Below are positions 8,756 to 17,618 of a DNA stretch of 64,000 nucleotides, in pieces. Position numbers and translations under genes: made by a program. Below the pieces are notes generated by a model. That model saw only the letters and a list, made by a program, of their open reading frames with translations, had not been told where the DNA came from and did no database searches. The stretch's first letter is position 1; each line of letters starts with the position of its first letter. Source of the DNA: an uncultured Saprospiraceae bacterium (GTDB lineage: Bacteria; Bacteroidota; Bacteroidia; Chitinophagales; Saprospiraceae); the NCBI GenBank assembly GCA_937951615.1, contig CALFBH010000010.1, forward strand, positions 118,264-182,263, given 5' to 3'.

Positions 8756-9994
8756 TTGAAACACACCATACACATCATTGGCGGCGGTATCATTGGTTTA
8801 TGTGCTGCTTATTATTTGCAAAAAGCGAGTTATGAAGTCACGGTCATTGATAAAGGCGATTTCAGCGATAGTTGTTCGCATGGCAATGCGGGGATGATTG
8901 TTCCTAGCCATTTTATTCCGATGGCAGCACCAGGCGTCATTGCAAAAGGCATTCGCTGGATGTTTGATTCCAAAAGCCCTTTTTATATCAAGCCTCGACT
9001 CAATACTGAATTACTTCGTTGGTTGTGGACATTTTATCGTTCCTGCAAAGCAGATAAGGTGGAGGAGTCCATTCCTGTCTTGCGAGATTACAACTGGCTC
9101 AGTCTGGCAGAACATGAAAAACTGGCGCAGGAATTAGGTGTTTATTTTGAAAAAAAAGGATTGCTGATGCTCTATCGCACAGCAAAGGGCGGCAAGGAAG
9201 AAGGGGAAGTTGCGGAACAAGCCAATGAGATCGGCGTAACGGCTAAACACCTCAACACCCAGGAACTGGAAGCCCTTACGGGAACGGCTGTATCAGCACT
9301 CGGCGGCTACTGGTATCGAGGCGATGCCCACCTGCACCCTAATGCGCTGATGAATGCTTTGCGCCAATCGCTAAAAGCATCGGGTGCAAAATTTATCGGC
9401 AAGACGGCTGTGACTGGCTTTGAAACAAGTGGCAATAAAGTCACGCATATTCACACCACAGCAGAGAAGATGGCAGTTGAAAATCTTGTGCTGGCAGGTG
9501 GTTCTTTTTCTGCAAAACTAGCTGCTTCGCTGGGCATCAAATTATTGATTCAAGATGGGAAAGGTTATTCTTTTACTTTGCAAAATGACAGCGAAAGCAC
9601 CGCCATTCCCACCATTTTCGTAGAAGATAAAGCCACCTTAACGCCGATGGGTACGCTCACCCGCATAGCTGGCACACTGGAGATCAGCGGACATAATTCG
9701 ACAATCAACACTTCCCGACTGCAAGGGATTGTAGAGGCTGTTCCTCGTTATTATCCGAATATACAACCCGAAATTCCTGATACACAATCCGTCTGGTATG
9801 GCTATCGCCCCTGCTCTCCCGACGGGCTGCCTTATATGGGCAAGTCTGCAAAATTTAATAACCTGACCATCGCAACTGGACATGCTATGATGGGGCTAAG
9901 TCTTGGTCCGGCTAGTGGTAAATTGGTGGCTGAAATTGTGCAAGGTTTGAAGCCTTCTCTAAATTTGAGCTTGATGGCTGTGGAGCGATTTTAA
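8756..9994 (+). CDS. DadA-like FAD-dependent D-amino-acid oxidoreductase
   Basis: The ORF track begins at TTG 8624 within the repeat core, adding 44 tract-encoded residues. Homology begins at KHTIHIIGGGIIGLCAAYYL, so TTG 8756 is the likelier start (413 residues). The GGGIIG motif binds FAD. SHGNAGMIVPSH and the C-terminal YGYRPCSPDGLPYMG and TGHAMMGLSLGPASG are typical of the DAO/DadA superfamily. Expected reaction: oxidative deamination of a D-amino acid or another amine, with electrons passed to a quinone or dye. Hydroxyproline or glycine-type substrates are alternatives. It is single-gene and convergent with an aldehyde dehydrogenase, with an intrinsic terminator between them. Confidence 0.85.
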   Translation: MKHTIHIIGGGIIGLCAAYYLQKASYEVTVIDKGDFSDSCSHGNAGMIVPSHFIPMAAPGVIAKGIRWMFDSKSPFYIKPRLNTELLRWLWTFYRSCKADKVEESIPVLRDYNWLSLAEHEKLAQELGVYFEKKGLLMLYRTAKGGKEEGEVAEQANEIGVTAKHLNTQELEALTGTAVSALGGYWYRGDAHLHPNALMNALRQSLKASGAKFIGKTAVTGFETSGNKVTHIHTTAEKMAVENLVLAGGSFSAKLAASLGIKLLIQDGKGYSFTLQNDSESTAIPTIFVEDKATLTPMGTLTRIAGTLEISGHNSTINTSRLQGIVEAVPRYYPNIQPEIPDTQSVWYGYRPCSPDGLPYMGKSAKFNNLTIATGHAMMGLSLGPASGKLVAEIVQGLKPSLNLSLMAVERF

Positions 9995-10109
9995 GTCGGA
10001 ATAAGTTTAAGTCTAAGATTAAGTTCAAGTTTAAATTTGGCGTCACCTTCGGTGACGTTTTTTAACGTGTAATGACAATTTAAACTTAATCTTAGACTTA
10101 AGCTTGAAC
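9995..10109. repeat. Symmetric word repeat between convergent genes
   Basis: Both stops are followed, each on its own sense strand, by AAGTTTAAGTCTAAGATTAAG-type words. The two ~36-base arms are shuffled versions of each other around a central terminator hairpin. Confidence 0.85.
10041..10063 (+). terminator. Intrinsic terminator of DadA-like gene
   Basis: Perfect CGTCACC/GGTGACG stem with a TTC loop followed by TTTTTT. Confidence 0.85.
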
Positions 10110-11528
10110 TTATTTATTCAAATACTTCAACATCATTTTCAATAAAGAAGAATTTTTGCCGTAAGGTGCGTAACGAACAGCCGCATCTACCAGAAAGGAT
10201 TTATGTAAAATGCCTTTTTGGTGAGAAAAAGTATCGTAAGATGCTCGTCCGTGATAGGCCCCTATTCCACTTGCGCCCACGCCACCGAAAGGCAGGTTTG
10301 GATTGGCAAAGTGCATGACCGTATCATTGATGGTCACGCCGCCTGAGCTGGTTTCGTCCATGACTTTGTCGATGTTTTTCTGGCTTTTGGAAAACATATA
10401 TAAAGCCAGTGGCTTAGGTCTTTCATTGACAAATTTAATGGCATCTTCCAGGCGAGTATACGTCAGAATTGGCAGCAAAGGTCCGAAAATTTCTTCCTGC
10501 ATGACGGGGTCGTCTTTTGCGACATCATCGAGCAGTGTTGGGGCAATGTAGAGGTCGTCTTCATCGGTTTGTCCGCCAAAAATAATTTTCCCGCTCTTGT
10601 CCATCATCGACTTGAGTCGCTTGAAGTGTTTTTTATTGATAATCCGACCATAGTCGGGGCTTTTCTGTTGGTCTTCGCCATAAAAGGCATTGATTTGCTT
10701 TTTCATTTCAGCAATCAACTGGTCTTTTATATTCGCATGAATCAGCAGGTAATCTGGCGCGATGCAGGTTTGTCCGGCATTGATGAGTTTGCCGGAAACG
10801 ATGCGCTTGGCAGAATAACTGACTTGTATTTTTTCATCAATAATGCAGGGGCTTTTGCCACCGAGTTCCAGTGTGACTGGCGTCAGGTGTTTTGCCGCAG
10901 CCTGATAAACGATGCGTCCGACATTGGTGCTTCCAGTAAAGAAAACGTAGTCGAATTTTTCATTGAGCAAGGTCTGCGTTTCAGGAATTCCGCCTTCTAC
11001 GACTGCCACGTATTCTTCTGCATATACTTCTCTTATGAGTGCTGCTACTGCTTTTGAGGTATGCAGTGCGTATTCGGAAGGTTTTAGGATGACGGTATTG
11101 CCAGCAGCGAGCGCACCGATCATTGGAGCTACTGCCAACTGAAACGGGTAGTTCCAGGGCGCAATGACCAGCACATTTCCGTAAGGATCAGTTTTGATAT
11201 AACTGCTGGCTTTAGCATGAAATAATGGCGTGGGAACGTGTTTGTTCCTTGTCCATTTTCGTGTATTGTCAATGGCGTCATTTATATCATTCATCACAAT
11301 TCCAATCTCCGTCAGGTAGCCTTCTGTTTCGCATTTGCGCAGGTCTTTGTACATGGCTTCCAGCAATGACTTTTCGTTTTTCACAATGGCTTCCCGCAAT
11401 TTCTTCAATTGCTGCACACGAAATTTGACGTCTCTTGTCACTCCAGTAGCGAAGTAAGCGCGTTGCTTTTCAATGATTTTTGTGATGTAAGCCGTTTCTG
11501 AGGGTATAAGTGCTGTTGTTGCTGTCAT
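10110..11528 (-). CDS. Aldehyde dehydrogenase, ALDH3-like
   Basis: A 472-residue NAD(P)-dependent aldehyde dehydrogenase. VIAPWNYPFQLAVAPMIGAL and AAGNTVILKPSE form the cofactor region (near 120-155). ELGGKSP holds the general base, and NAGQTCIAPDY the catalytic Cys (near 250). The late FGGVGASGIGAYHGRASYDTFSH block and the basic, amphipathic C-terminal tail resemble class 3 enzymes, which act on fatty or aromatic aldehydes and often associate with membranes. Substrate inferred only at that level. It lies 35 bases after the GNAT gene on the same strand, so co-transcription is possible. Confidence 0.9.
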   Translation of the reverse strand: MTATTALIPSETAYITKIIEKQRAYFATGVTRDVKFRVQQLKKLREAIVKNEKSLLEAMYKDLRKCETEGYLTEIGIVMNDINDAIDNTRKWTRNKHVPTPLFHAKASSYIKTDPYGNVLVIAPWNYPFQLAVAPMIGALAAGNTVILKPSEYALHTSKAVAALIREVYAEEYVAVVEGGIPETQTLLNEKFDYVFFTGSTNVGRIVYQAAAKHLTPVTLELGGKSPCIIDEKIQVSYSAKRIVSGKLINAGQTCIAPDYLLIHANIKDQLIAEMKKQINAFYGEDQQKSPDYGRIINKKHFKRLKSMMDKSGKIIFGGQTDEDDLYIAPTLLDDVAKDDPVMQEEIFGPLLPILTYTRLEDAIKFVNERPKPLALYMFSKSQKNIDKVMDETSSGGVTINDTVMHFANPNLPFGGVGASGIGAYHGRASYDTFSHQKGILHKSFLVDAAVRYAPYGKNSSLLKMMLKYLNK

Positions 11529-11563
11529 GATGATTGAAATTTATTGTATTAGCAAATATACAA

Positions 11564-12076
11564 TTATTTTTCCTGCACGTAAAGGAAAGTCAGCATATTT
11601 CGATTGCGGGTATTATAAAATTCTAAGTCCTTTTTCATGCCTAGCTTTTCAGCAATTTTGGCGGAAGCCAGATGATTGTGTGGCATATTGGCTATAATGC
11701 GGGTCAGCTTTTTCACTTCAAAACCATAGTCCAATACCGCTTTTGCAGCCTCTATTCCAAAGCCCTGTTTCCAGTAAGGATGGTGGATGATATACCCAAT
11801 GTCGTTTTCAGCCCGGTCATTTACGATGGTTTGTTTGATGCCTGCATCGCCAATCAGTTCGCCTGTAGATTTGAGCCGAATAGCCAAACGTCCTATGCCT
11901 GTTTCTGCCCAGCTTTGTTGATTGAGTTTCAGCCATTGTTCGGATTGCTCTCGTGTGAAGGGCTGCGGCCAAAACTGCATGGTCTTTGGATCTGAGAGGA
12001 TATTGTGCAGGTCGTCTAGCATCTTATTTTCGTAAGGGTAGAGTGTTAGTCGAGTTGTTTTTATTATAGGAAGCAT
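11564..12076 (-). CDS. GNAT N-acetyltransferase, RimJ/RimL type
   Basis: A 170-residue protein. TTRLTLYPY at the N terminus, GDAGIKQT in the central strand and the acetyl-CoA loop YWKQGFGIEAAKAVLDYGF (near 107-125) match the Acetyltransf_3 group. NHLASAKIAEKLGMKK is the usual late motif. It transfers an acetyl group from acetyl-CoA to an unknown amine, possibly a protein N terminus. Downstream is the aldehyde dehydrogenase. Upstream, a 36-bp palindrome separates it from the 12120 gene. Confidence 0.85.
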   Translation of the reverse strand: MLPIIKTTRLTLYPYENKMLDDLHNILSDPKTMQFWPQPFTREQSEQWLKLNQQSWAETGIGRLAIRLKSTGELIGDAGIKQTIVNDRAENDIGYIIHHPYWKQGFGIEAAKAVLDYGFEVKKLTRIIANMPHNHLASAKIAEKLGMKKDLEFYNTRNRNMLTFLYVQEK

Positions 12077-12091
12077 AAATTGGTGTGTTGA

Positions 12092-12127
12092 ACCAGTAGG
12101 GGAAATTCATGAATTTCCCCTACTGGT
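12092..12127. repeat. Perfect 36-bp palindrome overlapping a stop codon
   Basis: Each 18-base arm reads ACCAGTAGGGGAAATTCA, with no spacer and no mismatch. It covers the last codons and the stop of the 12120 gene. No T-tract follows, so a simple terminator is not obvious. Confidence 0.9.
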
Positions 12128-13073
12128 CAAAATAACCGATATGAAATAGTGCATCGCCCTGATTGACTACTGGCGCATTATTATGCCCGACTATATAGCC
12201 GTTTCGTGTTGCTAATACGGGGACTTGGGCTTGTCCCTGTGGGTCGTTGATTTCTCCTAATACATCGCCTTCTTTGACTTGCTCACCAGATCTTCGATGC
12301 CAGATAAACAGACCAGAACGTGGGGAGCGAATCCAGGATGACTCGGTAAATACAATGCTTTTTTCTGTGGGTTCGGGCGACTCGTCTATCATCCCAAGAT
12401 ATTGCATGACTCGTTGCAAACCTGCTATGCCTTCATCGATGGAATGCTGGTCGTAACGCAAAGATTCTCCGCCTTCAAACACTAAGATGGGCTTGCCGTC
12501 GAGCATCCCTGTTTTTCGGAAGGTTTTGTTAATAGCTTTATTATTAATCAAATAAGGTGAAGCAAAAACATGGGCCAGTTTTCCAGCTTCATCATCCCCA
12601 ACAGAAAAACGAATTTGCGGATAATTATAACGACTCGAACCGCCTGTGTGGTAGTCAATTCCGTAATCTATAATGGGCAAAATTTTGGAACTTAAGGTAT
12701 AAGCAACTCGGGAAGCTAGTGACCCTGTTTCGCTACCTGGAAAACTGCGATTGACATCTTTTCCATCTGCCAGGTCGCGGGAAAAGTTGATAAAACCATA
12801 AATATTGACCAAGGGAATAGCCAGTACATTTCCGCATTTCAGTTGATTGAATAAGCCACTGACCATCGCTCGACGGACAATTTCTACACCATTTACTTCA
12901 TCGCCATGTACGCCGCCGGTCACGAGTAATGTTGGACCAGATTTTGCGCTGCGGTATAGATGTACAGGCAACTGAATGTCTGTACCAGAAGGCAGTCGGG
13001 CAATGTCCAATTCCAAAATGGCGTTCTGTCCTGGTACAATTTTGTGACCATCAATTTCTATAATATCAATCAT
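12120..13073 (-). CDS. AstE/aspartoacylase-like zinc deacylase (M14 family)
   Basis: A 317-residue protein of the succinylglutamate desuccinylase/aspartoacylase family. The zinc site is VTGGVHGDEVNG (His and Glu near 55-58), with the third ligand in DYHTGG (near 142). The C-terminal lobe GDVLGEINDPQGQ is the usual small beta domain. Its start overlaps the stop of the RimK-like gene by 4 bases (13070-13073), implying translational coupling. RimK-like ligases are often paired with such hydrolases, so it may process or trim the amide product made by the neighbour. This role is inferred. The stop codon sits inside the 36-bp palindrome. Confidence 0.88.
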   Translation of the reverse strand: MIDIIEIDGHKIVPGQNAILELDIARLPSGTDIQLPVHLYRSAKSGPTLLVTGGVHGDEVNGVEIVRRAMVSGLFNQLKCGNVLAIPLVNIYGFINFSRDLADGKDVNRSFPGSETGSLASRVAYTLSSKILPIIDYGIDYHTGGSSRYNYPQIRFSVGDDEAGKLAHVFASPYLINNKAINKTFRKTGMLDGKPILVFEGGESLRYDQHSIDEGIAGLQRVMQYLGMIDESPEPTEKSIVFTESSWIRSPRSGLFIWHRRSGEQVKEGDVLGEINDPQGQAQVPVLATRNGYIVGHNNAPVVNQGDALFHIGYFDQ

Positions 13074-13960
13074 CCTTGAGCTTTTTTAACTTTGCGCTCA
13101 AGATACATAATTATTTTTCTCGCTACATCTACGTTGGTGGTTTTTTCGATGCCTTCCAGTCCTGGTGAGGCATTGACTTCCAGTACGAGTGGACCGCGAT
13201 TGGATTGCAGCATATCCACTCCTGCTACATCCAGCCCCATGGTGGCAGCGGCTTTGAGGGCTGTTTTGCGTTCTATATCTGTGAGTTCAATTGGTTCTGC
13301 TGTACCGCCCTGGTGTAGATTGGAGCGAAATTCTCCTTCGCGAGTGGCAGTACGCCGCATAGCAGCTACGACCCTGCGGCCAACTACAAAAGCACGAATG
13401 TCTGTCCCCGCACTCTCTTCTATAAATTCTTGTACAATGATGCGTGTGCGAGTTTTGTTGAACGCTTCTATGACGGATTTCGCGCCTCGTCTGCTTTCTG
13501 CTAGTATCACACCATAGCCTTGTGTGCCTTCTAATAATTTGATGACCAAAGGCGGCCCACCGACCATATCCAACACTTCATCTACTTTGTTGGAATAATT
13601 GGTGAATACTGTTTTGGGTGTCTCCACGCCTACTCTTGACAATAATTGTAAGCTGATTAGTTTATCGCGTGACTTCCACAGGGCTTCTGAGCTTACGGTG
13701 GTTTCGACATTCATCATTTGAAACTGATTGATGACTGCTGAGCCATAAAAACTGGCTGATGCTCCTATTCTTGGAATAATGGCATCGATTCCGGTAATTT
13801 CCTGATTATTATAAAAGAGGCGTGGCTTTTTATTTTCCATCATAATAATACACTGCAAATGTGGTATTTGACGGATGTTGATACCCCGCGATCTGCCAGC
13901 TTCGAGTAGGCGACGGGTGGAATATATGGTGGATTTTTGAGAGAGAACAGCAAAATTCAT
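13070..13960 (-). CDS. rimK: RimK-like ATP-grasp alpha-L-glutamate ligase
   Basis: A 296-residue protein with the RimK pre-ATP-grasp domain (LLEAGRSRGINIRQI), then the ATP-grasp core: PPLVIKLLEGTQGYGV (ATP-binding Lys), IVQEFIEESAGTDIRAFVVG and LVLEVNASPGLEGIE with the metal-binding Glu and Asn. Known members add glutamate to ribosomal protein S6 or to small metabolites such as tetrahydromethanopterin or NAAG. The S6 function is plausible but not proven here. It is the first gene of a coupled pair with 12120, and its leader is a GACTATTGACCATCGACTATGG word tract. Confidence 0.87.
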   Translation of the reverse strand: MNFAVLSQKSTIYSTRRLLEAGRSRGINIRQIPHLQCIIMMENKKPRLFYNNQEITGIDAIIPRIGASASFYGSAVINQFQMMNVETTVSSEALWKSRDKLISLQLLSRVGVETPKTVFTNYSNKVDEVLDMVGGPPLVIKLLEGTQGYGVILAESRRGAKSVIEAFNKTRTRIIVQEFIEESAGTDIRAFVVGRRVVAAMRRTATREGEFRSNLHQGGTAEPIELTDIERKTALKAAATMGLDVAGVDMLQSNRGPLVLEVNASPGLEGIEKTTNVDVARKIIMYLERKVKKAQG

Positions 13961-13984
13961 AATAATAAAATTGGTAACAATTTA

Positions 13985-14140
13985 GTCCATAGTCGATGGT
14001 CAATAGTCCATAGCTGCAATTTAACAATTGTCCTATTTTTATAAGCTTTGCACGCATTTTGCAAAGCAAAATGAAATACTGAAATGACCTGAATACTAAA
14101 AAAACAGCCATCAACCATGGACTATTGACCATCGTCCTAT
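13985..14140. repeat. TAGTCCATAG word tract with ATTTTGC core
   Basis: Arms TAGTCCATAGTCGATGG and CCATGGACTATTGACCATCG flank ATTTTGCAAAGCAAAAT at 14056-14072. The vocabulary is shared with 8566-8750. Confidence 0.85.
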
Positions 14141-14220
14141 ATTGCATTTTTCCAGCTCTTCAATATGGTTTCTTTTCTGACGAACATATTTTAAAAAACA
14201 TACACAATGTTACAAATAAA

Positions 14221-14865
14221 TTATTTTTTTGCTTCAAAACAGGCATAATTATTAGCCGTTGTGGGATTTTTTATGTTTTTTTCAAATTCTTTTAGGCAGT
14301 CTGCCGATTGGAAGCCAACGGATTGGAGCAAATCCAAATGGGTCTTAATTTCCAGTCGCCCGCCTTCATATTCTACTTTTATGTTATCGGGTTTTATAAA
14401 ATCTCCATTTAGGAAAATTCCATCATTTTGTAATAACTGATAGGTATTCCGGTAAACGGAGTGGATATTATCTTGGGTAAAAAGGTCGTGCAAAGCCCAG
14501 GTCGTGACGACTACTTTCGGTGGCTGACTGACTTGTTTAATCCAGTTGTCATCTGTGAGATTGGCTGTAGTAAAAGTCGTTCTGTCTTTGAAACTTTCTA
14601 ATCTTTTGGCTGCCAGTTGTCGCATAGGCTCGGAACAGTCTATTCCTTCATACGTTATATTTTTCAATCGATTCAGCAAAAAATCGGCAAGGAAGCCTGG
14701 TCCGATGCCTAATTCTACGATATGAAAATGGCTTTCGCCTAATTGTTTGATGCTTTTTAGCATGGTTTCAAACAAGTCCATTCTTGCCGGGCTAGGGCTG
14801 AATTTCTTTGCCCATTCTTCAGCAGTTTTGAAATCGTGAAAATGGTGTAAGGCTTCTATTTTCAT
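14221..14865 (-). CDS. SAM-dependent methyltransferase
   Basis: A 214-residue class I methyltransferase. Motif I is HIVELGIGPGFLADFLL (near 48-64), then ITYEGIDCSEPMRQLA for ribose binding and PPKVVVTTWALHDLF as motif IV. The substrate is not evident; small-molecule or biosynthetic type is more likely than RNA. It starts 3 bases after the stop of the small secreted protein 14869-15087, so the two form an operon. Confidence 0.82.
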   Translation of the reverse strand: MKIEALHHFHDFKTAEEWAKKFSPSPARMDLFETMLKSIKQLGESHFHIVELGIGPGFLADFLLNRLKNITYEGIDCSEPMRQLAAKRLESFKDRTTFTTANLTDDNWIKQVSQPPKVVVTTWALHDLFTQDNIHSVYRNTYQLLQNDGIFLNGDFIKPDNIKVEYEGGRLEIKTHLDLLQSVGFQSADCLKEFEKNIKNPTTANNYACFEAKK

Positions 14866-14868
14866 GGT

Positions 14869-15087
14869 TTAATTTATTTTAATGGACAACCATTTTTCCA
14901 AAGCTGCAATGAGTCTTGCTTTTTCTACAGGTGTCATTTCAGCAATTCTTGCATTTGCATGATGTTTGCCTTCCATGAAGAACCATTCGGCATCGACTTT
15001 TTTATTTAGGGTATTTTCTATGGTTTGGGCATGGGTGAGGTTGAGGAATGTGTAGCAGAGTAGGGTGAGTAGGATTTGTTTTTTCAT
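14869..15087 (-). CDS. Small secreted protein, unknown
   Basis: ATG 15087 gives MKKQILLTLLCYTFLNLTHAQ, a clear signal peptide, and a mature part of only ~50 residues (HHANARIAEMTPVEKARLIAAL). The track's longer start at 15114 adds nine residues before it and is unlikely. No family recognised. The gap to the methyltransferase start is 3 bases. Confidence 0.65.
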   Translation of the reverse strand: MKKQILLTLLCYTFLNLTHAQTIENTLNKKVDAEWFFMEGKHHANARIAEMTPVEKARLIAALEKWLSIKIN

Positions 15088-15209
15088 TACTATAAAGCAT
15101 ATTAGTCTTCCCACTCTTATCAGAAATAAAGAGGAATATCGAATATCGAACAGAGGAACACATTATATTTGCAATATCAGTGGGTGTTCCGCTTGTTCCT
15201 CCGATTCTC

Positions 15210-16628
15210 TCATTCCTTAGTTAGTGCATTTATCATTCCTTTAAATACGATTCCATGAAAGGGTAAAACAGAATACCAGTAAAGTCTGCCAAGTATTCCA
15301 TGTGGTCGAAATGTTGCTGTTTGTATAAACTTATTGTCCTTGACTTTAAATTCAAGCCAAGCTTCTCCAGGCACTTTCATTTCAGCAAACAGTAATAATC
15401 TTCCCTCTGATTTATTTGCATATAATACCCGCCAAAAGTCCAGGGCATCTCCAGATTTTAGTGAAGTAGGGCTCGTTCTTCCTCTTCTTAAACCTACTCC
15501 TCCAAATAATTTATCTACAAAGCCTCTAATTTTCCACAACATATTGGCGTAATACCAGCCATTAGCCCCGCCAATGCGCCATGTTTTGTTGATTGCTTGT
15601 TCGCTTGAGACCATTTCTCTTTCTCGAATATCCTTAAAACACCCAAAGCTCGGGACATCAATAAAATCAGAAATATTGAATTGCTTTACCCCACTCACTT
15701 GTGAATCTTTCCAGCTAGAAACGATTTGATTGGCATCAATTTTTGTAAATGCTCTTTGCAATGCCTGCTCATATCCTTCTGGCTCAACATTGAGCACCTT
15801 ATTGATGTCCGCGTTTCTACAAACAACCTCAATTTTCATACTATCGACAAGGGATCTTGCTAGGTTATAAGAAGTGGAGGTGACAAAATAGAGCCAATAA
15901 GAAGATAATCTAGGGGTCATTACGGGAACAGTAAATACCCTACGATTTAATTTTCTGAACTTAGCAAATTCAAGTAGCATTTCCTTGTAAGTCAATATAT
16001 TTGCTCCGCCAATATCAAAATTCTGGTCAAAGACCTTTTCATTCAGTAATGATTTATTTAAAAATATGATGACGTCTCTGATCCCTATTGGTTGGCATTT
16101 TGTATTCAGCCATTTGGGTGCTATCATCATGGGTAATTTCTCTACTAAATCTCTTATGATTTCAAAGGAAGCACTTCCTGATCCTATTATAATTCCTGCC
16201 CTTAAAGTGGTGGTTTTAAACTGCCCACTGCTTAAAATATTCTCTACGTTTTTACGGGATTTTAAATGTTTTGACAAGCTATCTTCATTGACGATACCGC
16301 TTAAATAGATGACCTGTTTTATTGTTGTCTTTTCTAATGAATCCTTAAAATTACTGGCGGATATTTCTTCGAGTTTTTCATATTCGTTTGAGGTGGACAT
16401 CGAATGAATCAAATAGTAGGCAGCATCGATATTATTGGGAATATTATCCAGCGTTTTCGCGTCCAGAAAGTCCACTTGGATTATATCTATAAAGGGCTTC
16501 ACTGACTCGGGTGGACTAAACCGATTTATATCTCTAACACAGCAAGTTACATGGTGACCATTTTTAACTAAAACAGGTAATAATCTCTTTCCAATGTACC
16601 CCGTTGCTCCTGTTAATAGTATCCTCAT
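15210..16628 (-). CDS. SDR/NmrA-like NAD(P)-binding protein with C-terminal DUF2867
   Basis: A 472-residue protein. Residues 1-~300 form a Rossmann domain of the YbjT type: TGATGYIGKRLLPVLVKNGH binds NAD(P), and AAYYLIHSMST is the family's second motif. The C-terminal part (WRIGGANGWYYANMLWKIRG, GDALDFWRVLY, LLLFAEMKVPGEAWLEF) matches DUF2867. Likely a cytoplasmic reductase or regulatory oxidoreductase of unknown substrate. It is transcribed divergently from the 16769 gene across 140 bases. Confidence 0.87.
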   Translation of the reverse strand: MRILLTGATGYIGKRLLPVLVKNGHHVTCCVRDINRFSPPESVKPFIDIIQVDFLDAKTLDNIPNNIDAAYYLIHSMSTSNEYEKLEEISASNFKDSLEKTTIKQVIYLSGIVNEDSLSKHLKSRKNVENILSSGQFKTTTLRAGIIIGSGSASFEIIRDLVEKLPMMIAPKWLNTKCQPIGIRDVIIFLNKSLLNEKVFDQNFDIGGANILTYKEMLLEFAKFRKLNRRVFTVPVMTPRLSSYWLYFVTSTSYNLARSLVDSMKIEVVCRNADINKVLNVEPEGYEQALQRAFTKIDANQIVSSWKDSQVSGVKQFNISDFIDVPSFGCFKDIREREMVSSEQAINKTWRIGGANGWYYANMLWKIRGFVDKLFGGVGLRRGRTSPTSLKSGDALDFWRVLYANKSEGRLLLFAEMKVPGEAWLEFKVKDNKFIQTATFRPHGILGRLYWYSVLPFHGIVFKGMINALTKE

Positions 16629-16768
16629 TCAATCCTTATTTTAATATTTTTGGTTCTGTTTATTAGGTATTTACAACATTTATGAACGAAGAATGTTTGG
16701 AGTGTAATAAATTCGGATACATTAGGCTTTGTTTTTTTCATACCTTCGCAGCCCTAATATTATATTGA

Positions 16769-17536
16769 ATGTCTAAATTACCAAAGCAATATCAATTTAT
16801 TGACTTGTCAGATTACGGTAGGTTTATAGCCCGCCGAATTGCCTATGCCTTAAAGAATACCACGGTTAGCCCAATTCAGGTGACCTGTTGGTTTATCGTT
16901 TCAGGTTTATTCGCAATAATCTGTATAGTTTACAATTTCAACCTTGCCGCAGCATTTTTTTTAATTTTAAAATCCATTTTAGATGCTGCTGATGGTGAGT
17001 TATCCAGGGTGAAAAATATGCCTTCTTATACGGGGCGTTATTTTGATTCTATTGCTGACATCATCTTGAATTTCTTATTTTTATTGGCTTTTTGGTACAT
17101 TACTAATATTTCGATTGTGTATATGTTGTTGGCATTTATTGGAATTCAACTCCAGGGAACACTTTATAATTACTACTATGTCATATTAAGAAATAGTGTA
17201 AATGGAGATCTGACAAGTCGAGTTTTTGAAAATGAGTCCCCCAAGGCGATGAAAGGCGAAAAACAACAGACTGTTGATCTTCTTTACAAAATTTTTAATG
17301 TGCTTTATATGGCATTTGATAAAACAATATATTGGATGGATAAAAAGGCCATCAATAGTAAACCTTTTCCAAAATGGTTTATGACCTTATTATCTACGCT
17401 CGGATTGGGATTTCAATTACTGATTATGAGTGTAATGCTAGTACTTAATTTGGAAGAATATGTAATCCCATTTTTCATTGCTTATTCGATTCTAATTCTG
17501 TTTTTTGTAGGAATACGGCGATTAGTTTTAAGTTGA
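16769..17536 (+). CDS. CDP-alcohol phosphatidyltransferase family membrane enzyme
   Basis: A 255-residue membrane protein with about five to six hydrophobic segments. The signature DxxDGxxxRx8GxxxDxxxD appears as DAADGELSR ... GRYFDSIAD near residues 73-97, so all catalytic Asp residues are present. The family moves a phosphatidyl or similar group from a CDP-linked donor to an alcohol. The acceptor cannot be told from the sequence. A TACCTTCG box precedes the start in the divergent gap. The fumarase terminator lies between this gene and the convergent fumC. Confidence 0.87.
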   Translation: MSKLPKQYQFIDLSDYGRFIARRIAYALKNTTVSPIQVTCWFIVSGLFAIICIVYNFNLAAAFFLILKSILDAADGELSRVKNMPSYTGRYFDSIADIILNFLFLLAFWYITNISIVYMLLAFIGIQLQGTLYNYYYVILRNSVNGDLTSRVFENESPKAMKGEKQQTVDLLYKIFNVLYMAFDKTIYWMDKKAINSKPFPKWFMTLLSTLGLGFQLLIMSVMLVLNLEEYVIPFFIAYSILILFFVGIRRLVLS

Positions 17537-17543
17537 GGAATGA

Positions 17544-17592
17544 CAATAAAAACACCGAACATCAAAGTAGAATACACTTCAACATTCGGTAT
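17544..17592 (-). terminator. fumC terminator
   Basis: On the minus strand ACCGAATGTTGAAGTG pairs with CTACTTTGATGTTCGGT followed by GTTTTTATT. Several pairs are G-U only on the minus-strand RNA and become A-C mismatches on the plus strand, so it is tuned to fumC. Confidence 0.75.
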
Positions 17593-17618
17593 TCAAAATT
17601 TCATAAATTTTATTCTCT

